DNA of 64,000 nt. Source: Hypoxylon rubiginosum (lineage: Eukaryota > Ascomycota > Sordariomycetes > Xylariales > Hypoxylaceae). This document shows positions 46,598 through 57,564 of the stretch, in pieces. The stretch covers positions 62,001 to 126,000 of the forward strand of contig CADCXA010000068.1 in the NCBI GenBank assembly GCA_902806565.1, written 5' to 3'. The position numbers were made by a program, and so were the translations under genes. The number at the start of each line of letters is the position of its first letter. The first letter of the stretch is position 1. The notes beneath the pieces are model-generated. The model saw nothing but the letters and a program-made list of their open reading frames with translations. It ran no database searches and was not told the origin of the DNA.

Positions 46598-49093
46598 ATG
46601 GGTGGTAAATTTTCGAAGTGGCCGCTATGGCTCTATGTGGCTGTCCTTTATCATGCTTCGTCAAGTCAATTTGCCAACGCCCAGGCGAACGATACGAGCT
46701 GGCACAAATACGTCCGCGCGCCCGCGAGTAACATCGTCAAGCCGAAGGCGATCCTAGACGAGTACACGTCAGGGCAGGTGGTCAACGCGGAGAGCCTCGT
46801 GACCGGTGGTAACACCACGGTTCTCACCCGCCAAGGGGCAGACGCCGCGGTCCCCACCGTGGTGCTCGACTTTGGCCAGAACGTCGTAGGTTTGCTCGAG
46901 ATAGACTTCGCGAGCTCGACGAACGTCTCGGACGGGTTCCCCGGTCTTAAGTTGTCCTTCTCCGAATCCTTAGAGTTCCTCACGGATAGGAGCGACTTCA
47001 CCCGGTCTGACAATGCAGGCCAGGGCAGCGGCGTGAGTTGTACTCGTCGAAACGTGGGGTTCGGGGGATGTGCCGGCTAACTTACTTCAAAGAATCCACC
47101 CAAAATCACCTCCGGAACTGATCAGGTGAGTTTAGATCACCTAGAAGGACTTCTTCCGTTATGCTGATATACATACTAGGTCGCCGTGAAGAACGAGCCA
47201 TTCACATGGCTCGATCAATGGGGCTGCGAGTTCGGAAGCCAAGTCTGCTCCGATGGCCTACACGGCTTCCGCTACGTGAAGATCGAGCTGGACGCGCTGC
47301 CGGACGACGCCCCTTACACTTCTTCCTACGGCGAGGTCGCCGTCAACTCCATCAGCCTGCAGTGGTCGGGATACTTGGGCACGCCCGACTCGTACACGGG
47401 CTGGTTCGAATGCTCCGACGAGGACCTCACGCAGTGGTGGTTCGACGGCGCGTACACCACGGAGATGTGCACGGACGTCTTCCACGACAACGACACCGAG
47501 CCCCGGGGCGCCGCGAGCGCGTCGCTTCTCGGTAAGTGGGTGCTCCACGACGGGGCAAAGAGGGATCGGGACCCCTACATGGGCGACTTGGCCGTCGCCG
47601 CGCTGACGAGCTACCTTACGCATGATATACCGGAAGCCGCTCGGAACGTCATGGAAGACCTAGCGCAGCACCAGAGAGATGACGGATGGATACCGCCGGC
47701 AAGCATGTACGTACCTCTCTACTTGTATACCACCGACCGCTCTACTATCTACTCCTCCCATTCCGCACGCACAAGAACCGTTCCTAACCGACCCCCGCAG
47801 CAACAACTACGCCCTCCCGCTCTTCGACTACCCGCTCTGGTGGGTGGCCTGCAGCTGGGACCACGTCATGTACACGGGCAACCTGTCGTACATCTCCGCC
47901 TACTACCCGACCCTCCTAAGCGTGCTCGACACCTACTACGCCGCGCACACGGACGCCGCCACCTCGCTGCTGGCCCGGCCCTCGGGCTACGGCGACTACG
48001 CCTTCATCCCGCGCGACGGCTCCGCCGCCTACTACAGCGCCCTCTACGTCCTCGCCCTGCACCGTGCCGCCGACCTCGCGGACCTCGTCTCCGCGCCCTC
48101 GGACGCGGCGCGCTGGCGCGACAGGGCCGCTACCATATCCGCCGGCGTCCTGGCGAACCTATGGGACGCGGACGCGGGCGCCTTCTTCGACCGCGCGGGG
48201 TACAGCGCGCACGCGCAGGACGGGAACAGCCTGGCGGTGCTCGCGGGTATCGCGACGGGGAACTACAGCGCATCGGCTCTGGCGTATCTGGAAGAGGCGA
48301 CGGCCCGGCCGTACGGGCACGCGTTCTACGACGCCGGGGGCGAGGAGCTTGGGGTTGGGTACAGCGACCGGGCGTACCCGTTCGTCACGTACTTCGAGGC
48401 GGCGGCGCGCTTCGGGAGCGGGCTGGCGGACTCGGCGGTCGCGCTGCTGCGGAGCACGTACGGGAACATGGCGGCGGGCGACCCGGGGGTCACGATGTGG
48501 GAGGGCGTCGGGGCGAATGGTAGTAAGGTGCGTGTGGGCGGGCTGCTTTTCTCCTAGCCCCCTTCCCCTTTTTCTTTTCCTTTTTTCGTTCGGTGCGGAA
48601 GTTAGGAAGTGAACATCATCACACTTCAGACCCGACCAACCCCTATATAAGCGAATCTAGGCGGACATACCAGGTGCCGTGGCTGCTAACACCCTTACCG
48701 CAGTACGAAGGCGCCTTCACCAGCCTGGCGCACGCCTGGTCCACGGGCGTCACGCCCCTCCTCACGACGTACGTCCTCGGGGTCCGGCCCCTGAAGCCCG
48801 GCTTCCGGGAATGGACCGTCGAGCCGCTGCCGAGCGCGGACTTGACGTGGGCGAGAGGCGAGGTACCGACGCCGTACGGGCCGCTCGCGGTTCAGTGGGA
48901 GAGGTCGGGGGACGACGGGCACTTAGTGCTGACCGTCGTTCCGCCGCCGGGGACGAACGGGACGATGGTTGTGCCTGTTAGCCAGGAGAGCTTGAGTGCT
49001 TGGGCCGACGACGGGACACGCTTGGACGGTGAGGTTGTGGATGGGTCCGTCGTGTTCAGAATAGAGGGTGGTAGGGAGTACATCGTCCGCTAA
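46598..49093 (+). CDS. Secreted GH78-like alpha-L-rhamnosidase, five exons, 703 aa
   Basis: The exons are 46598-47032, 47093-47125, 47180-47706, 47801-48527 and 48704-49093. An N-terminal signal peptide (about residues 1-29, ending ANAQA) indicates secretion. The beta-sandwich portion precedes an (alpha/alpha)6-barrel of the GH78 type, with DGAKRDRDPYMGDLA around residues 280-294 (the family's acidic catalytic and substrate-binding stretch), YPLWWVACSWDHVMYTGN, and TMWEGVGANG, whose Glu near residue 566 fits the second catalytic acid. The C-terminal AHAWSTGVTPLLTTYVLGVRP and the following sandwich are typical. It would release terminal alpha-L-rhamnose from plant glycosides or pectin. The last intron (176 nt) is longer than the others. 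Exon 2 is only 33 nt. The exact sugar specificity cannot be read from sequence. Confidence 0.9.
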
Positions 49094-49520
49094 TGAGAGG
49101 TAATTTTCTACCTTTGCTACGTTAATTCTGTCACGTATATATGCTTCACTATTTTTAGAATGAATTCGTATAATAAATACCAAGACTTAGCTGAGTTTAC
49201 CACAATGAAATCATTAGAAATACAATGAACGAGAAGATAGAACCTAGCGAATGGTTTCGAAGCATTTCCAGCGGGAGACCAGCACGGGGAAAGACTTAAT
49301 GTGCCACTGCCTGGGACTCGTTTAAGAGTCTACTTCGAAGAATGCATGTGTGATGAGCGTGAGAGGATACTCTCCTTTTTCTGCAGATGCCACCTCAAGC
49401 GATACCAAATCAAGACCGAGCATCAAATAAACACCACCGCGCTTCAATGCTTCCATCGATAGGGGGGGCTAAGAGAAGAAGAAATCCCAAAAGGGAAAAG
49501 GGGAAAAGAGAGACCAAAAA
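49094..49520. other. Convergent intergenic spacer
   Basis: No gene was seen. This is the 3' flank shared by the rhamnosidase gene and the convergent membrane-protein gene. Confidence 0.55.
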
Positions 49521-50708
49521 TTAGGCAAGCTTTACATCCTCGGGCTTTAGCAGGATTTCGACCTCGTACTTCCCGTCCTCGCGGAGAGCAGCAGTAGCAG
49601 CAACAGCCTCGCGGTCCCTCCTATTCCTCCTCGCCCGCCGCCATAGCCCGAACCCCAAGAACGACATCGCGACCGTCGCCGCCGCGGCGCCTAGGAAGCC
49701 CGCCACCGCGCCCCGCGAGAGCAGCTGCGCGTCGCCGTCTCCGAACAGCGATCGGCCCACAGCCCTCGGCATCGCAGCAGCCGGAATCGCCGCCACTTCC
49801 GTAACCGCGACCCTTACCGCCTCGGTCTCGGTAGTATCCGCACCCTCCGCGCGACCGGTCCCGCCGCCGCTGCTCAGCACGAGCGGGAACACCTTCCGGA
49901 ACACGGTAGCCGCGTACGCCGGGTCCGTCTCGCCCGGCACCTCCGCCTTCCACGTGTACACCTCGCTCCACCCGTCCCCGGACCCGCCGCCCCCGCCGCC
50001 TCCCCCGCGGCGCGTCGACATCTCGTGCGGCGGGTCCCACGACAGCCATATCTCGGTCTCCGGGGGCGCGGACCCGGACTCCCCCTCCGTGCTGGTGAGG
50101 GTGCTGCTGTCGACGAGGAGGAGGCTCCGGCACAGCCGCTGCGGGGCGAAGGGGTCGTCGTCCGCCGTCGCCGTCGCGCAGGACCAGCGGCCCGGCGGGC
50201 AGCACCAGGCCTGGGGGTAGTAGGCCAGCAGCGGGGAGGCGCCGGCCGTGACGGTGGTCGTGCAGGCCGTGGTCCAGCCGGCGAGGCACCGGTCCCCTGG
50301 AAAGGCGGCCGTGGGCACGTCGCCGCTGTCGATGCTGGCGGTGGGCGGCAGCTCGTTGGCGCCGTTGAGCACGCCCCACTCGTAGTCGAAGAGGGCGAAG
50401 TAGTTGGTCGGCCAGCACGTCGCCTCGAACCCGACGGCCTCCCAACCGGCCCCGTCCGTCGTCGCCTGCACCCCCTGGCACCGCAGGCCCGCGAGCGGGT
50501 GCGCGTCGTGCGCCGCCGTCTTCGACGTGAACGTCCCGTAGAACAGCTGCCGGCAGAAGACCGAGATGGCGCACTGGCTCGGCACGCCCGTGCCCTCGTC
50601 CCCCGGCCGGCGCGACGGCGCGAACGGCGTCGTCTGCGACGGGAGCTCGTACGTGAGCGTCGTCAGCATGCCGTTCACGCCCCGCGTTACTTTCGTGATG
50701 GCCGTCAT
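49521..50708 (-). CDS. Single-pass membrane protein, unknown, 395 aa
   Basis: This is an intronless minus-strand gene. I do not recognise a named family. The N-terminal about 200 residues contain many Cys and Trp residues (CAISVFCRQLFYGTF, then CCPPGRWSCATATADD) as in an extracytoplasmic domain. This is followed by a poly-Gly run of eight (RRGGGGGGGGSGDG) and a long linker. One transmembrane helix (about AGFLGAAAATVAMSFLGFGL) lies near residues 340-360, followed by a basic stop-transfer RRARRNRRDRE and a short acidic tail. The topology suggests a fungal surface protein with an ectodomain, although no cleavable signal peptide is evident. I use the ATG at 50708 (MTAITKVTRG). An upstream in-frame ATG at 50819 would add 37 non-conserved-looking residues. 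Third-position GC is very high. Confidence 0.7.
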   Translation of the reverse strand: MTAITKVTRGVNGMLTTLTYELPSQTTPFAPSRRPGDEGTGVPSQCAISVFCRQLFYGTFTSKTAAHDAHPLAGLRCQGVQATTDGAGWEAVGFEATCWPTNYFALFDYEWGVLNGANELPPTASIDSGDVPTAAFPGDRCLAGWTTACTTTVTAGASPLLAYYPQAWCCPPGRWSCATATADDDPFAPQRLCRSLLLVDSSTLTSTEGESGSAPPETEIWLSWDPPHEMSTRRGGGGGGGGSGDGWSEVYTWKAEVPGETDPAYAATVFRKVFPLVLSSGGGTGRAEGADTTETEAVRVAVTEVAAIPAAAMPRAVGRSLFGDGDAQLLSRGAVAGFLGAAAATVAMSFLGFGLWRRARRNRRDREAVAATAALREDGKYEVEILLKPEDVKLA

Positions 50709-51616
50709 TTTGGCTGGGGGTTCCGGGTTTCGCTCTTCAATAGGAGACGATCTTTTCCCTCTCGCTTCACGCAAGTGTACATGTAAGGATGCTGTAGTTT
50801 CCGGACAGTGATATGTCAAAGACTTGAATTCTAGTTAGCTGCCAGGGAAGAGATAATAGAGGTTGTATTCTTCCTCCATGATTATTATAGTCCATCTCCA
50901 TGCCATGATATTATTTTCAAATCGGCCAACTGCACCTATGTTACATATCATCGGCTTCATACATATTTCTGGGCCGATACAAACGAAGGCTGCGGAAGCA
51001 AGCACAGATTACACCAGGTAGCGAATCTAGTGTCACGATTAAAGATCGAGAAATAGGACTTCGACATCGTGTGTTCTCCGAGTCTAGAATGGGAAACTAT
51101 TTAGCTTCAGTATAGTAAGGTGCAAAAGGAACGTGCCTATTGTGATTCGATTTAGAAGTCACGCGCCAATCCGTGTACCCGAGAGCGTGGCAAGGCAGCC
51201 AGTCCATCGCATATTTATCGAACGTACTCGCGCAATAGCTATATTGTGTTATAGTCGAGGTCCTTAGGATCTCAGTTGTCCTACATCAGGGGGTTCATCT
51301 CCGCTTCCTGCCGATATACCCGATCTCGAGTCTTGTAGTGTCACAATGTATTGTTTCCAGTTCAGCATCACGGCTTACGTGGCCTTTTAACGAATATAGT
51401 CTCTTTGCACAAGGCGTTCCGGTTTTCGGAAAAGAACACAAAGCGTACCTAGGCAGCCGGATAATTTATGGACATGAATCATTCTATATCGTACAGAACC
51501 CAGTCCTGGTCATCGCTAATATACACCGTTTTAGACCGAAGAGTTGTAGAGAAGGGGGAGGTATTGAGGAGCCGAGATCGGTTAGGTCGTGTCGAATGGT
51601 TGAACAACTCGAGTCT
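50709..51616. other. Intergenic region, no gene seen
   Basis: No supported gene. It contains the promoter of the unknown membrane-protein gene and the 3' flank of the MPP-alpha gene. ORFs near 51338-51932 are open mainly because they lie antisense to, or just beyond, the MPP gene. Confidence 0.5.
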
Positions 51617-53412
51617 CTATCGCCTACCCAAACCCCATCTGTATATCCTGTCCTGTATTTCTTCCCAGGACATCTGTTTCGTTGAACTAGAAGGATCTTG
51701 TGCTTCTTGTATTACCACAGTTGGCGCACCACTTCCATTTCCATTGTTCTGCACCAATCCTCCCACAACCTGCTTCGCTACCCGACGTAGGTCCGCAATC
51801 GTGAGGCTCTCGATGTTTCGGCACATCTCCTGGACCGGCACCTTCCGACCATGGACCTGGACTTGTCTACCAAGATCTTCTAGCTCAACCATTCGGCTCT
51901 CGAGATTCATCAGCAAACTAGATCGTAGCTGATTCTTGGCGCGGTCGACTTCCGCTTGACCGAGGGCTACGAAGCCAGCGTCCACGGTAAGCGCTCTCAG
52001 TTCTTGACACATGACATCGAGCATATGCTGCGTTCGGCCAGGCATGCACTGGGCAGAAATACCGAACAAACCAGAGTCTGTGTAAGAATGATTAAAGGCG
52101 ATACAAGATTCCACCCAAGCATGCTGGTTGAGCACGTTGGTGTACAATCTCGAATACATGCCCTTCCCAGGCCCACCGGCTGAAAATGAGCCTCCACCAC
52201 CGAGAAGTGTATTTAGTGTTGCTAATGCGTAGATGTCGTCTGAGGCAATAGGTAATCCCTCGAAGGCGAGGTGGATATGAGTGAACACCGGTTGATTGGG
52301 ATTCGTAGACGGAGGCTGCGGTGGTAGTGCAACGAAGCCGCCTGTATAGTGTGAAGGCATGTTGATCTCTTCAAGGGTTGGGGGACTTGCTGGTGTGCTC
52401 AGAACAGAGGCATTACGACTACCGGAAGTAGAGAGGTTCTTGAAAAGGGGTATTTTAGACAATATACTAGATGTTTGTGGCGGAGAAGAGGACGTGGAAG
52501 AGGATGAAGATAGCGAAGATGCTGACGCATCTGATGATAACGAATCTACAGACGTCTCTGATCCCGTTCTCGATAGGACCGGCTGTTCTGCACCCTTCAT
52601 ATCTCCGAAGAACTTCGTCGCTAATTGTATAGCCTCGGAGTGCGGGACACCGGCAAAGGCAACAACCGTCCTCTCTGGGCGGTAGAAGGCATCTCTGTAT
52701 GTTCGGACGACCGAACTGTTAATCTCTGGTATCCGCTCCCTAGGACATAGCAGAGGATTGCCGAGGGTGTTGTCCTTGAATGCGGCCATGTGAACCAATT
52801 CGGGTAGAATGAGTTCGGGTTTCTTCCAGATCTCGTTGATTTCATATTCGGCGGTCAATAGCTCTCCAGCAACTTCCTCCTCGGTAATTCGGGGATTTCG
52901 TATCGTGTCGGCAAGGAGTTCTGTTGCGGTCGGAATAGCGGAATTGAAGGTAGCAGCTTGATACATCAAGGACTCTCTGGACGAAACACATTGTACATTC
53001 CCTCCGAGCGATTCTACGGTCTCCTGTATGTCTTCGGAACTTCTGTTTTCCGTCGAATGGAAGGCCAGTCGGTCGATAATATGGCTAACTCCACTCAGGT
53101 GAGTGTTCTCGAATCTCGAACCACCCTCGATGTAAACGCCAACGCCGGAGAAGGAGCCCGGAAGAGCCTCGGAAGCCACTCGAACGCCATTCGGTAATGT
53201 TGTTATATTGTCAAGCTCTGTCGGTTCCTACTTACAGTTAGTTAACATGCTTAGACTGGTGATGTGATGCGATGCGGATCGTATACCTTTGGACTCGGCA
53301 CTTTGACACTAGCTAATGTGCGGATCTGAAGCGGGCGCGAGGTCTTGGCCCATGTTCGCGCGGTAGAGGCAAGGCCTCTTGTCAAGTTTCGAGACGAACA
53401 GGCACGAAACAT
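51617..53412 (-). CDS. MAS2: Mitochondrial processing peptidase subunit alpha, 574 aa
   Basis: On the minus strand, exon 1 is 53412-53287 and exon 2 is 53215-51617. Exon 1 encodes a classic mitochondrial presequence (MFRACSSRNLTRGLASTART), Arg/Ser-rich without acids. Exon 2 starts DNITTLPNGVRVASEALPG and is a complete M16 protein: EGGSRFENTHLSGVSHIIDR at the place where beta subunits carry the HXXEH zinc site, here lacking it, as expected for alpha. The glycine-rich substrate-binding loop GGGGSFSAGGPGKGMYSRL lies around residues 381-399. With the beta subunit it removes presequences in the matrix. A serine-rich stretch of about 65 residues (257-324) sits between the two halves. The 5' junction has an alternative donor 15 bp downstream, giving a slightly longer linker, so this boundary is uncertain. 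Confidence 0.93.
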
Positions 53413-54566
53413 GGTGAGAGCATTTGATTTGAGAGAGACCTGATGCAACAAAAGAGACTGCGAGACCCTGTGACGACAGAAAAGTTTATGGGTCTATGCT
53501 TATCGCTTATCGGCTTATCGGACAATTGTTAGCCACTTCTATTCTTACTAAGCAGAACATTCTACCTACCCTTTTGCCCCTATCTACCTCCCATCTGCCA
53601 TCTAAAGCTGTGAATCAACAACCCTTTTTATTTATCGTACTGATGCAAAATGGTAACAGTAGGTAATCAACCTAAAGTAAGTCATCCCTTCATGTCTCCT
53701 TAGAATTCATGCAACACCGACCCATTGTTAGACGAAAGCACCTAACAGTACCCAAACGATCAATGAATCCCGGAGCAAGCGTCTACCGGCAGACATCGTG
53801 ATACTTTCTTTTGTTCTCCAGGGAGCTATAGGGCTGTCCGGCGACTAATGAAGATGTGCTTAACTTAAGAATAGATATATAAACCAAGAGGCTTCCTGTG
53901 TATTTCCCTACCAAGGTAGATGCTTCACTACTCCTCTCTCCATGGCTTAATCTATTTATAGTGAGACCCCTCGACATTTCTCTGAACTACAGTGACTTTG
54001 TCCTGCTTGAATGTTTGAACGAATCTTATTGCTTGCAAATAAATTACCTCGGGTATGTCACTCTTAGCCAGGCTAACAGGGTGAAGGATTCATTCGTGAA
54101 ATCTGGGTATTCCAAAACCAGTTTATGAAAAGGCCGATCTACTTCCTCCAGATAGCGTTCAAGTTATCAAACGGAAGGGTTGAAAGCTAGAGCAAGTTAC
54201 AATATCTTTTGGACGACTTCGAGATCGGCTTGCTATCGACCTGAGCAAATAAGACTCTCGGACCCCATAGTCTCGCGGTTACCAGCACAGACTCTTAATC
54301 TTCATTCTTTCTGGTCTCTTTACAATTTCAGGTTGGCGTTCTGGGGTAGGGTAGCACAGGATGCTGACATGCAGACATAGTGATACTATTTATACCTACC
54401 TAAGACTTATAGGACGTGCACGAAGATCGGCAAATGGTATGTATTCTGGTATTATAGCAGGTGTAGGAATTTCATAATTCTATTCCGTTGAATGTTGGCA
54501 CTCCGTTATTTGACTTATATCCCCTTTTATCCTCTGTCCTACTACCAATAGCGTTTACAATCTCGA
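53413..54566. other. Intergenic region, no gene seen
   Basis: No supported gene. It is AT-rich, with the MPP-alpha promoter on one side and the membrane-protein gene promoter on the other. Confidence 0.5.
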
Positions 54567-55811
54567 TTGATTATGGACAATAATACTTCTATCGATCCGG
54601 CCAACATTACCACCACATGGGTGTCAGCCCCAAACCAAAGGGGCACGATTGACATTATCTGGTCATCATTTTTTACGATATTTCTATGCACCTGGACGAC
54701 CCTCTGTTTAAACATTCCGCCTCCCAGCGACAGCAATTCCAAACAGTTTGGGAGACGGCTAAAATGGATGTTTCTAGCCATCATATACCCAGAAATTGTG
54801 TTCGCTATAGCCATTGGACAATATGCTTCAGCAAAACAATCAGTTAAACAATTTCACCGTCTCGGTTATCTAAATTGGACCCTGAGACACGGTTTCTTCG
54901 CGGACATGGGCGGCTTGCTTATTCGACCCCTGGATAATGCACCGTTCGTGGTGAATAGCTACCAGTTCGCAAAGCTAGTAGAAGAGCAATGCGTGGAATA
55001 TCCTAATATCACCGCAGAAGAAATCTGGGACAAATCGAAGGCGGATACGCTGAGTAGACTTCTCAGCTTGTTACAGGCCAGTTGGTTGATACTTCAACTA
55101 CTCGGCCGCGCCATTTTGCGCCTCCCAACTTCTACGTTGGAGCTGTCCGCCGGCGCACTTGTCATATGTACGTTCGGCACATTTCTATGCTGGCTACATA
55201 AACCGAGTGACGTCCGAAGGGGTTTCGTACTCGCGGCAAACGTTACCACGGCCGACATTTTATCTCTAACCGAAGGGGGACTTACTGAGCCTTATAAATA
55301 TAACCTCAATGTGTTCTCCCGAAGTAGCCTATACGTCGGCGACCACAAGATAAAGGAGTCTATGAGAAGACAGCCGGAAGACCTCCCAGGATATTTCTCT
55401 AATGATCGTATCAATATCAGCACCATGGGGGGCTACCATATAGCGGCTGTATTGGTAGTTAGCATCGCCTTCACGTCGTCTTATCTGATTGCATGGCACT
55501 TCGTGTTTCCGACGCAGATAGAGAGCCTGCTATGGAGAATCTCGAGCTTGGCAGCGATGGGCTCCGTGATTCTTACTTGGGTATTCGAAGCAGTGATAAT
55601 CCGTTTCCAAAACGGGAGATGGAGATGGAAGGCAGCTAATGGAGGGAATAAGCTGTTTCCAACCTGGTGGGTTATCTTGAAAGCCGCTTTATTATATCTT
55701 ACGTTTTCTGTGAGGTGGTATATGATTGTTGAATCTCTCATAGGTTTAAGAAAACTGCCCGTCGGTGTATTTCAGACCTTTGATGTAGCGGAAGTCTTTC
55801 CTCATTGGTAA
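54567..55811 (+). CDS. Polytopic membrane protein, fungal family of unknown function, 414 aa
   Basis: This intronless protein has about six or seven hydrophobic segments, roughly at residues 28-47 (IIWSSFFTIFLCTWTTLCL), 67-85, 165-185, 195-215, 295-320, 325-350 and 370-385. The opening block WSSFFTIFLCTWTTLCLNIPPP, followed by a basic loop and KWMFLAIIYPEIVFAIAIGQ, is the recognisable N-terminal pattern of a large family of uncharacterised fungal membrane proteins, which are often multicopy in Pezizomycotina and mushrooms. The central loop contains EGGLTEPYKYNLNVFSRSS. No catalytic motif is visible. There are two adjacent in-frame starts, 54567 and 54573. The second gives MDNNTSIDP, with N-glycosylation sequons that suggest an extracytoplasmic N-terminus. 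Confidence 0.78.
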   Translation: MIMDNNTSIDPANITTTWVSAPNQRGTIDIIWSSFFTIFLCTWTTLCLNIPPPSDSNSKQFGRRLKWMFLAIIYPEIVFAIAIGQYASAKQSVKQFHRLGYLNWTLRHGFFADMGGLLIRPLDNAPFVVNSYQFAKLVEEQCVEYPNITAEEIWDKSKADTLSRLLSLLQASWLILQLLGRAILRLPTSTLELSAGALVICTFGTFLCWLHKPSDVRRGFVLAANVTTADILSLTEGGLTEPYKYNLNVFSRSSLYVGDHKIKESMRRQPEDLPGYFSNDRINISTMGGYHIAAVLVVSIAFTSSYLIAWHFVFPTQIESLLWRISSLAAMGSVILTWVFEAVIIRFQNGRWRWKAANGGNKLFPTWWVILKAALLYLTFSVRWYMIVESLIGLRKLPVGVFQTFDVAEVFPHW

Positions 55812-56141
55812 TTTGAAGCTCTAGAATATTGAAATAAAGCTGTACAATAACTCTTCTAAGCTCGGGCAAATGAGATGGTTAATTACAGAGTGTGTTTGCT
55901 GAGTTCAGGGGCTGACGTAAGCACTGAATAAAAGCGGCATTAGCGCTAGGCCCCACGACATCCCACCTCAGGGTTCTATAATTCCGGGCGCTTGGTTTGA
56001 CGCGAAAGATCGGGTTGAAACTACATATTCGCAACGCAACATGTTGGCATTAGGAAGAATATAGGCCTAACTGACGGCACAGTGTCGGCCTCTTTACTCT
56101 TGTTCCGTTCCGTTAGCCTTAATTCGGTAAATCTGAACACC
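55812..56141. other. Intergenic region, methyltransferase promoter
   Basis: No gene was seen. It separates the membrane-protein gene from the methyltransferase gene, both on the plus strand. Confidence 0.55.
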
Positions 56142-57085
56142 ATGGCGTCCAAGCCCACGCACCTCGAGCCCTCGGAGCTTGGCACAAGAGAATAGTACGC
56201 TCTTCTCCCTCTACCTCGGTCCTCTTTTCGAACCCTTGGCCGTAACTAACGCGCACGAACAAAACCAACAGCTGGGACAACCTATACACGACGGAGCTGA
56301 CCAACCACGCGCACGACCCCTCCGACACGGGCACCGTGTGGTTCGACGACTCGGACGCCGAGGCCAAGGTGATCGAGTTCCTCGAGGACTTCGCGCCCGA
56401 GGAGGCGGGGGGACTCCTCCCGCCCGGGGCCAAGGGCGCCGCCTCGCTCCTGGACCTGGGCACCGGCAACGGGTCGCTGCTGTTCGGCCTGCGGGACGCC
56501 GGGTGGCGCGGCCGCATGCTGGGCGTCGACTACTCGCGCCGGAGCGTCGAGTTCGCGCGGCGCATCGCCCGGTCGCGCTCCACTACTACCGCCACCACCG
56601 GCGCTGAGGCAGAAGAAGAAGAAGAAGAAGAAGGAAAAGAAAAAGATACAGAGCCGGAAGACGTAGAGTTCCTCGAGCACGACATCCTTCTTACCCCGCC
56701 CTCGGCGCTGCTCTCGGGCGCCCAGTCGCGGGGCTGGGACGTGGTCCTCGACAAGGGCACCTTCGACGCCGTCTCGCTGTCGTCCGAGACGGACCCGGCC
56801 CGCGGCGGCCGCCGCGTCGGCGAGTCCTACCGGGCGCGGATCCTGCCCCTCGTGCGCGGCGGCGGCGGCCTCTTCCTCGTCACCAGCTGCAACTGGACCG
56901 AGGAGGAGCTGCGGGGCTGGTTCGTGCGCGGCGGCGCCGATGAACAGGAAGAAGACGAGGAGGCGAGAGCTTGGAAGTTCGAGGAGGTCGGCAAGGTTGA
57001 ATATCCTAGTTTCTGCTTCGGCGGCGTCAAGGGCCAGACTATTAGCACCTTATGCTTTAGAAAGGTCAGAAATCCTAGAAGTTGA
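56142..57085 (+). CDS. EFM4: Efm4-like protein-lysine N-methyltransferase, 288 aa
   Basis: The exons are 56142-56194 and 56272-57085. This is a class I SAM-dependent methyltransferase. The joined N-terminus ELGTREYWDNLYTTEL is the Efm4/METTL10 hallmark (EYWDxxYxxE). SAM motif I is SLLDLGTGNGSLLFGL around residues 77-92, VDYS follows, and the post-motif DVVLDKGTFDAVSLS is near 174-188. Efm4 and its relatives methylate a lysine of translation elongation factor eEF1A, so the substrate here is inferred by family. An acidic low-complexity insertion (seven consecutive Glu within about 18 residues, near 130-147, encoded by a GAA/GAG repeat) sits between the SAM-binding half and the LEHDIL strand. 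A second acidic patch (EQEEDEEAR) is near the C-terminus. It is convergent with the PP2A scaffold gene. Confidence 0.9.
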
Positions 57086-57564
57086 CATGAAAATACTACG
57101 ATAAGACGTGATGTGATACTCGGATAGAAAAATTTTTAGATACCCTGGCAGAGGAATAGGAAATAAAACATCATTACACTTGGGCTTGACAGATCTATTT
57201 TAACTCATCATGTTTTTTTTTCTTCGATTTTATCTTACACGCCTAGCAGTCACTAGGATGAAAGAGCACTCGTTATGCTCTTGGCCCCATCATCGTCTAT
57301 AGAAGTTCGTGCCACTCCCACCGCCCAACAGGAGTCATGTCAATGCCAATGGAAACACAATCCTTCCAAAAATGTATATGACGACCGTGTGCGTGCCTCG
57401 CATTTCGTCTTTAATGACCCTACAGTCCCCTGAAAATCTAGGTTTGGAAGGATTTGTTTGTGAATTGACACGAGACAATTCGAGGTGACTATCTCGTGAG
57501 AGTTGCAACTAGGGCGCTCCAATACATGGCCGCGAGTTGGGAAAAGCTCTCTAATGTATATCAT
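57086..57564. other. Convergent intergenic spacer
   Basis: No gene was seen. It is the shared 3' flank of the methyltransferase and PP2A scaffold genes. Confidence 0.55.

Noticed and set aside
50025..50786. 253-codon plus-strand ORF over the unknown membrane-protein gene
   Set aside because: It is an Arg/Gly/Pro-rich antisense shadow of the minus-strand gene.
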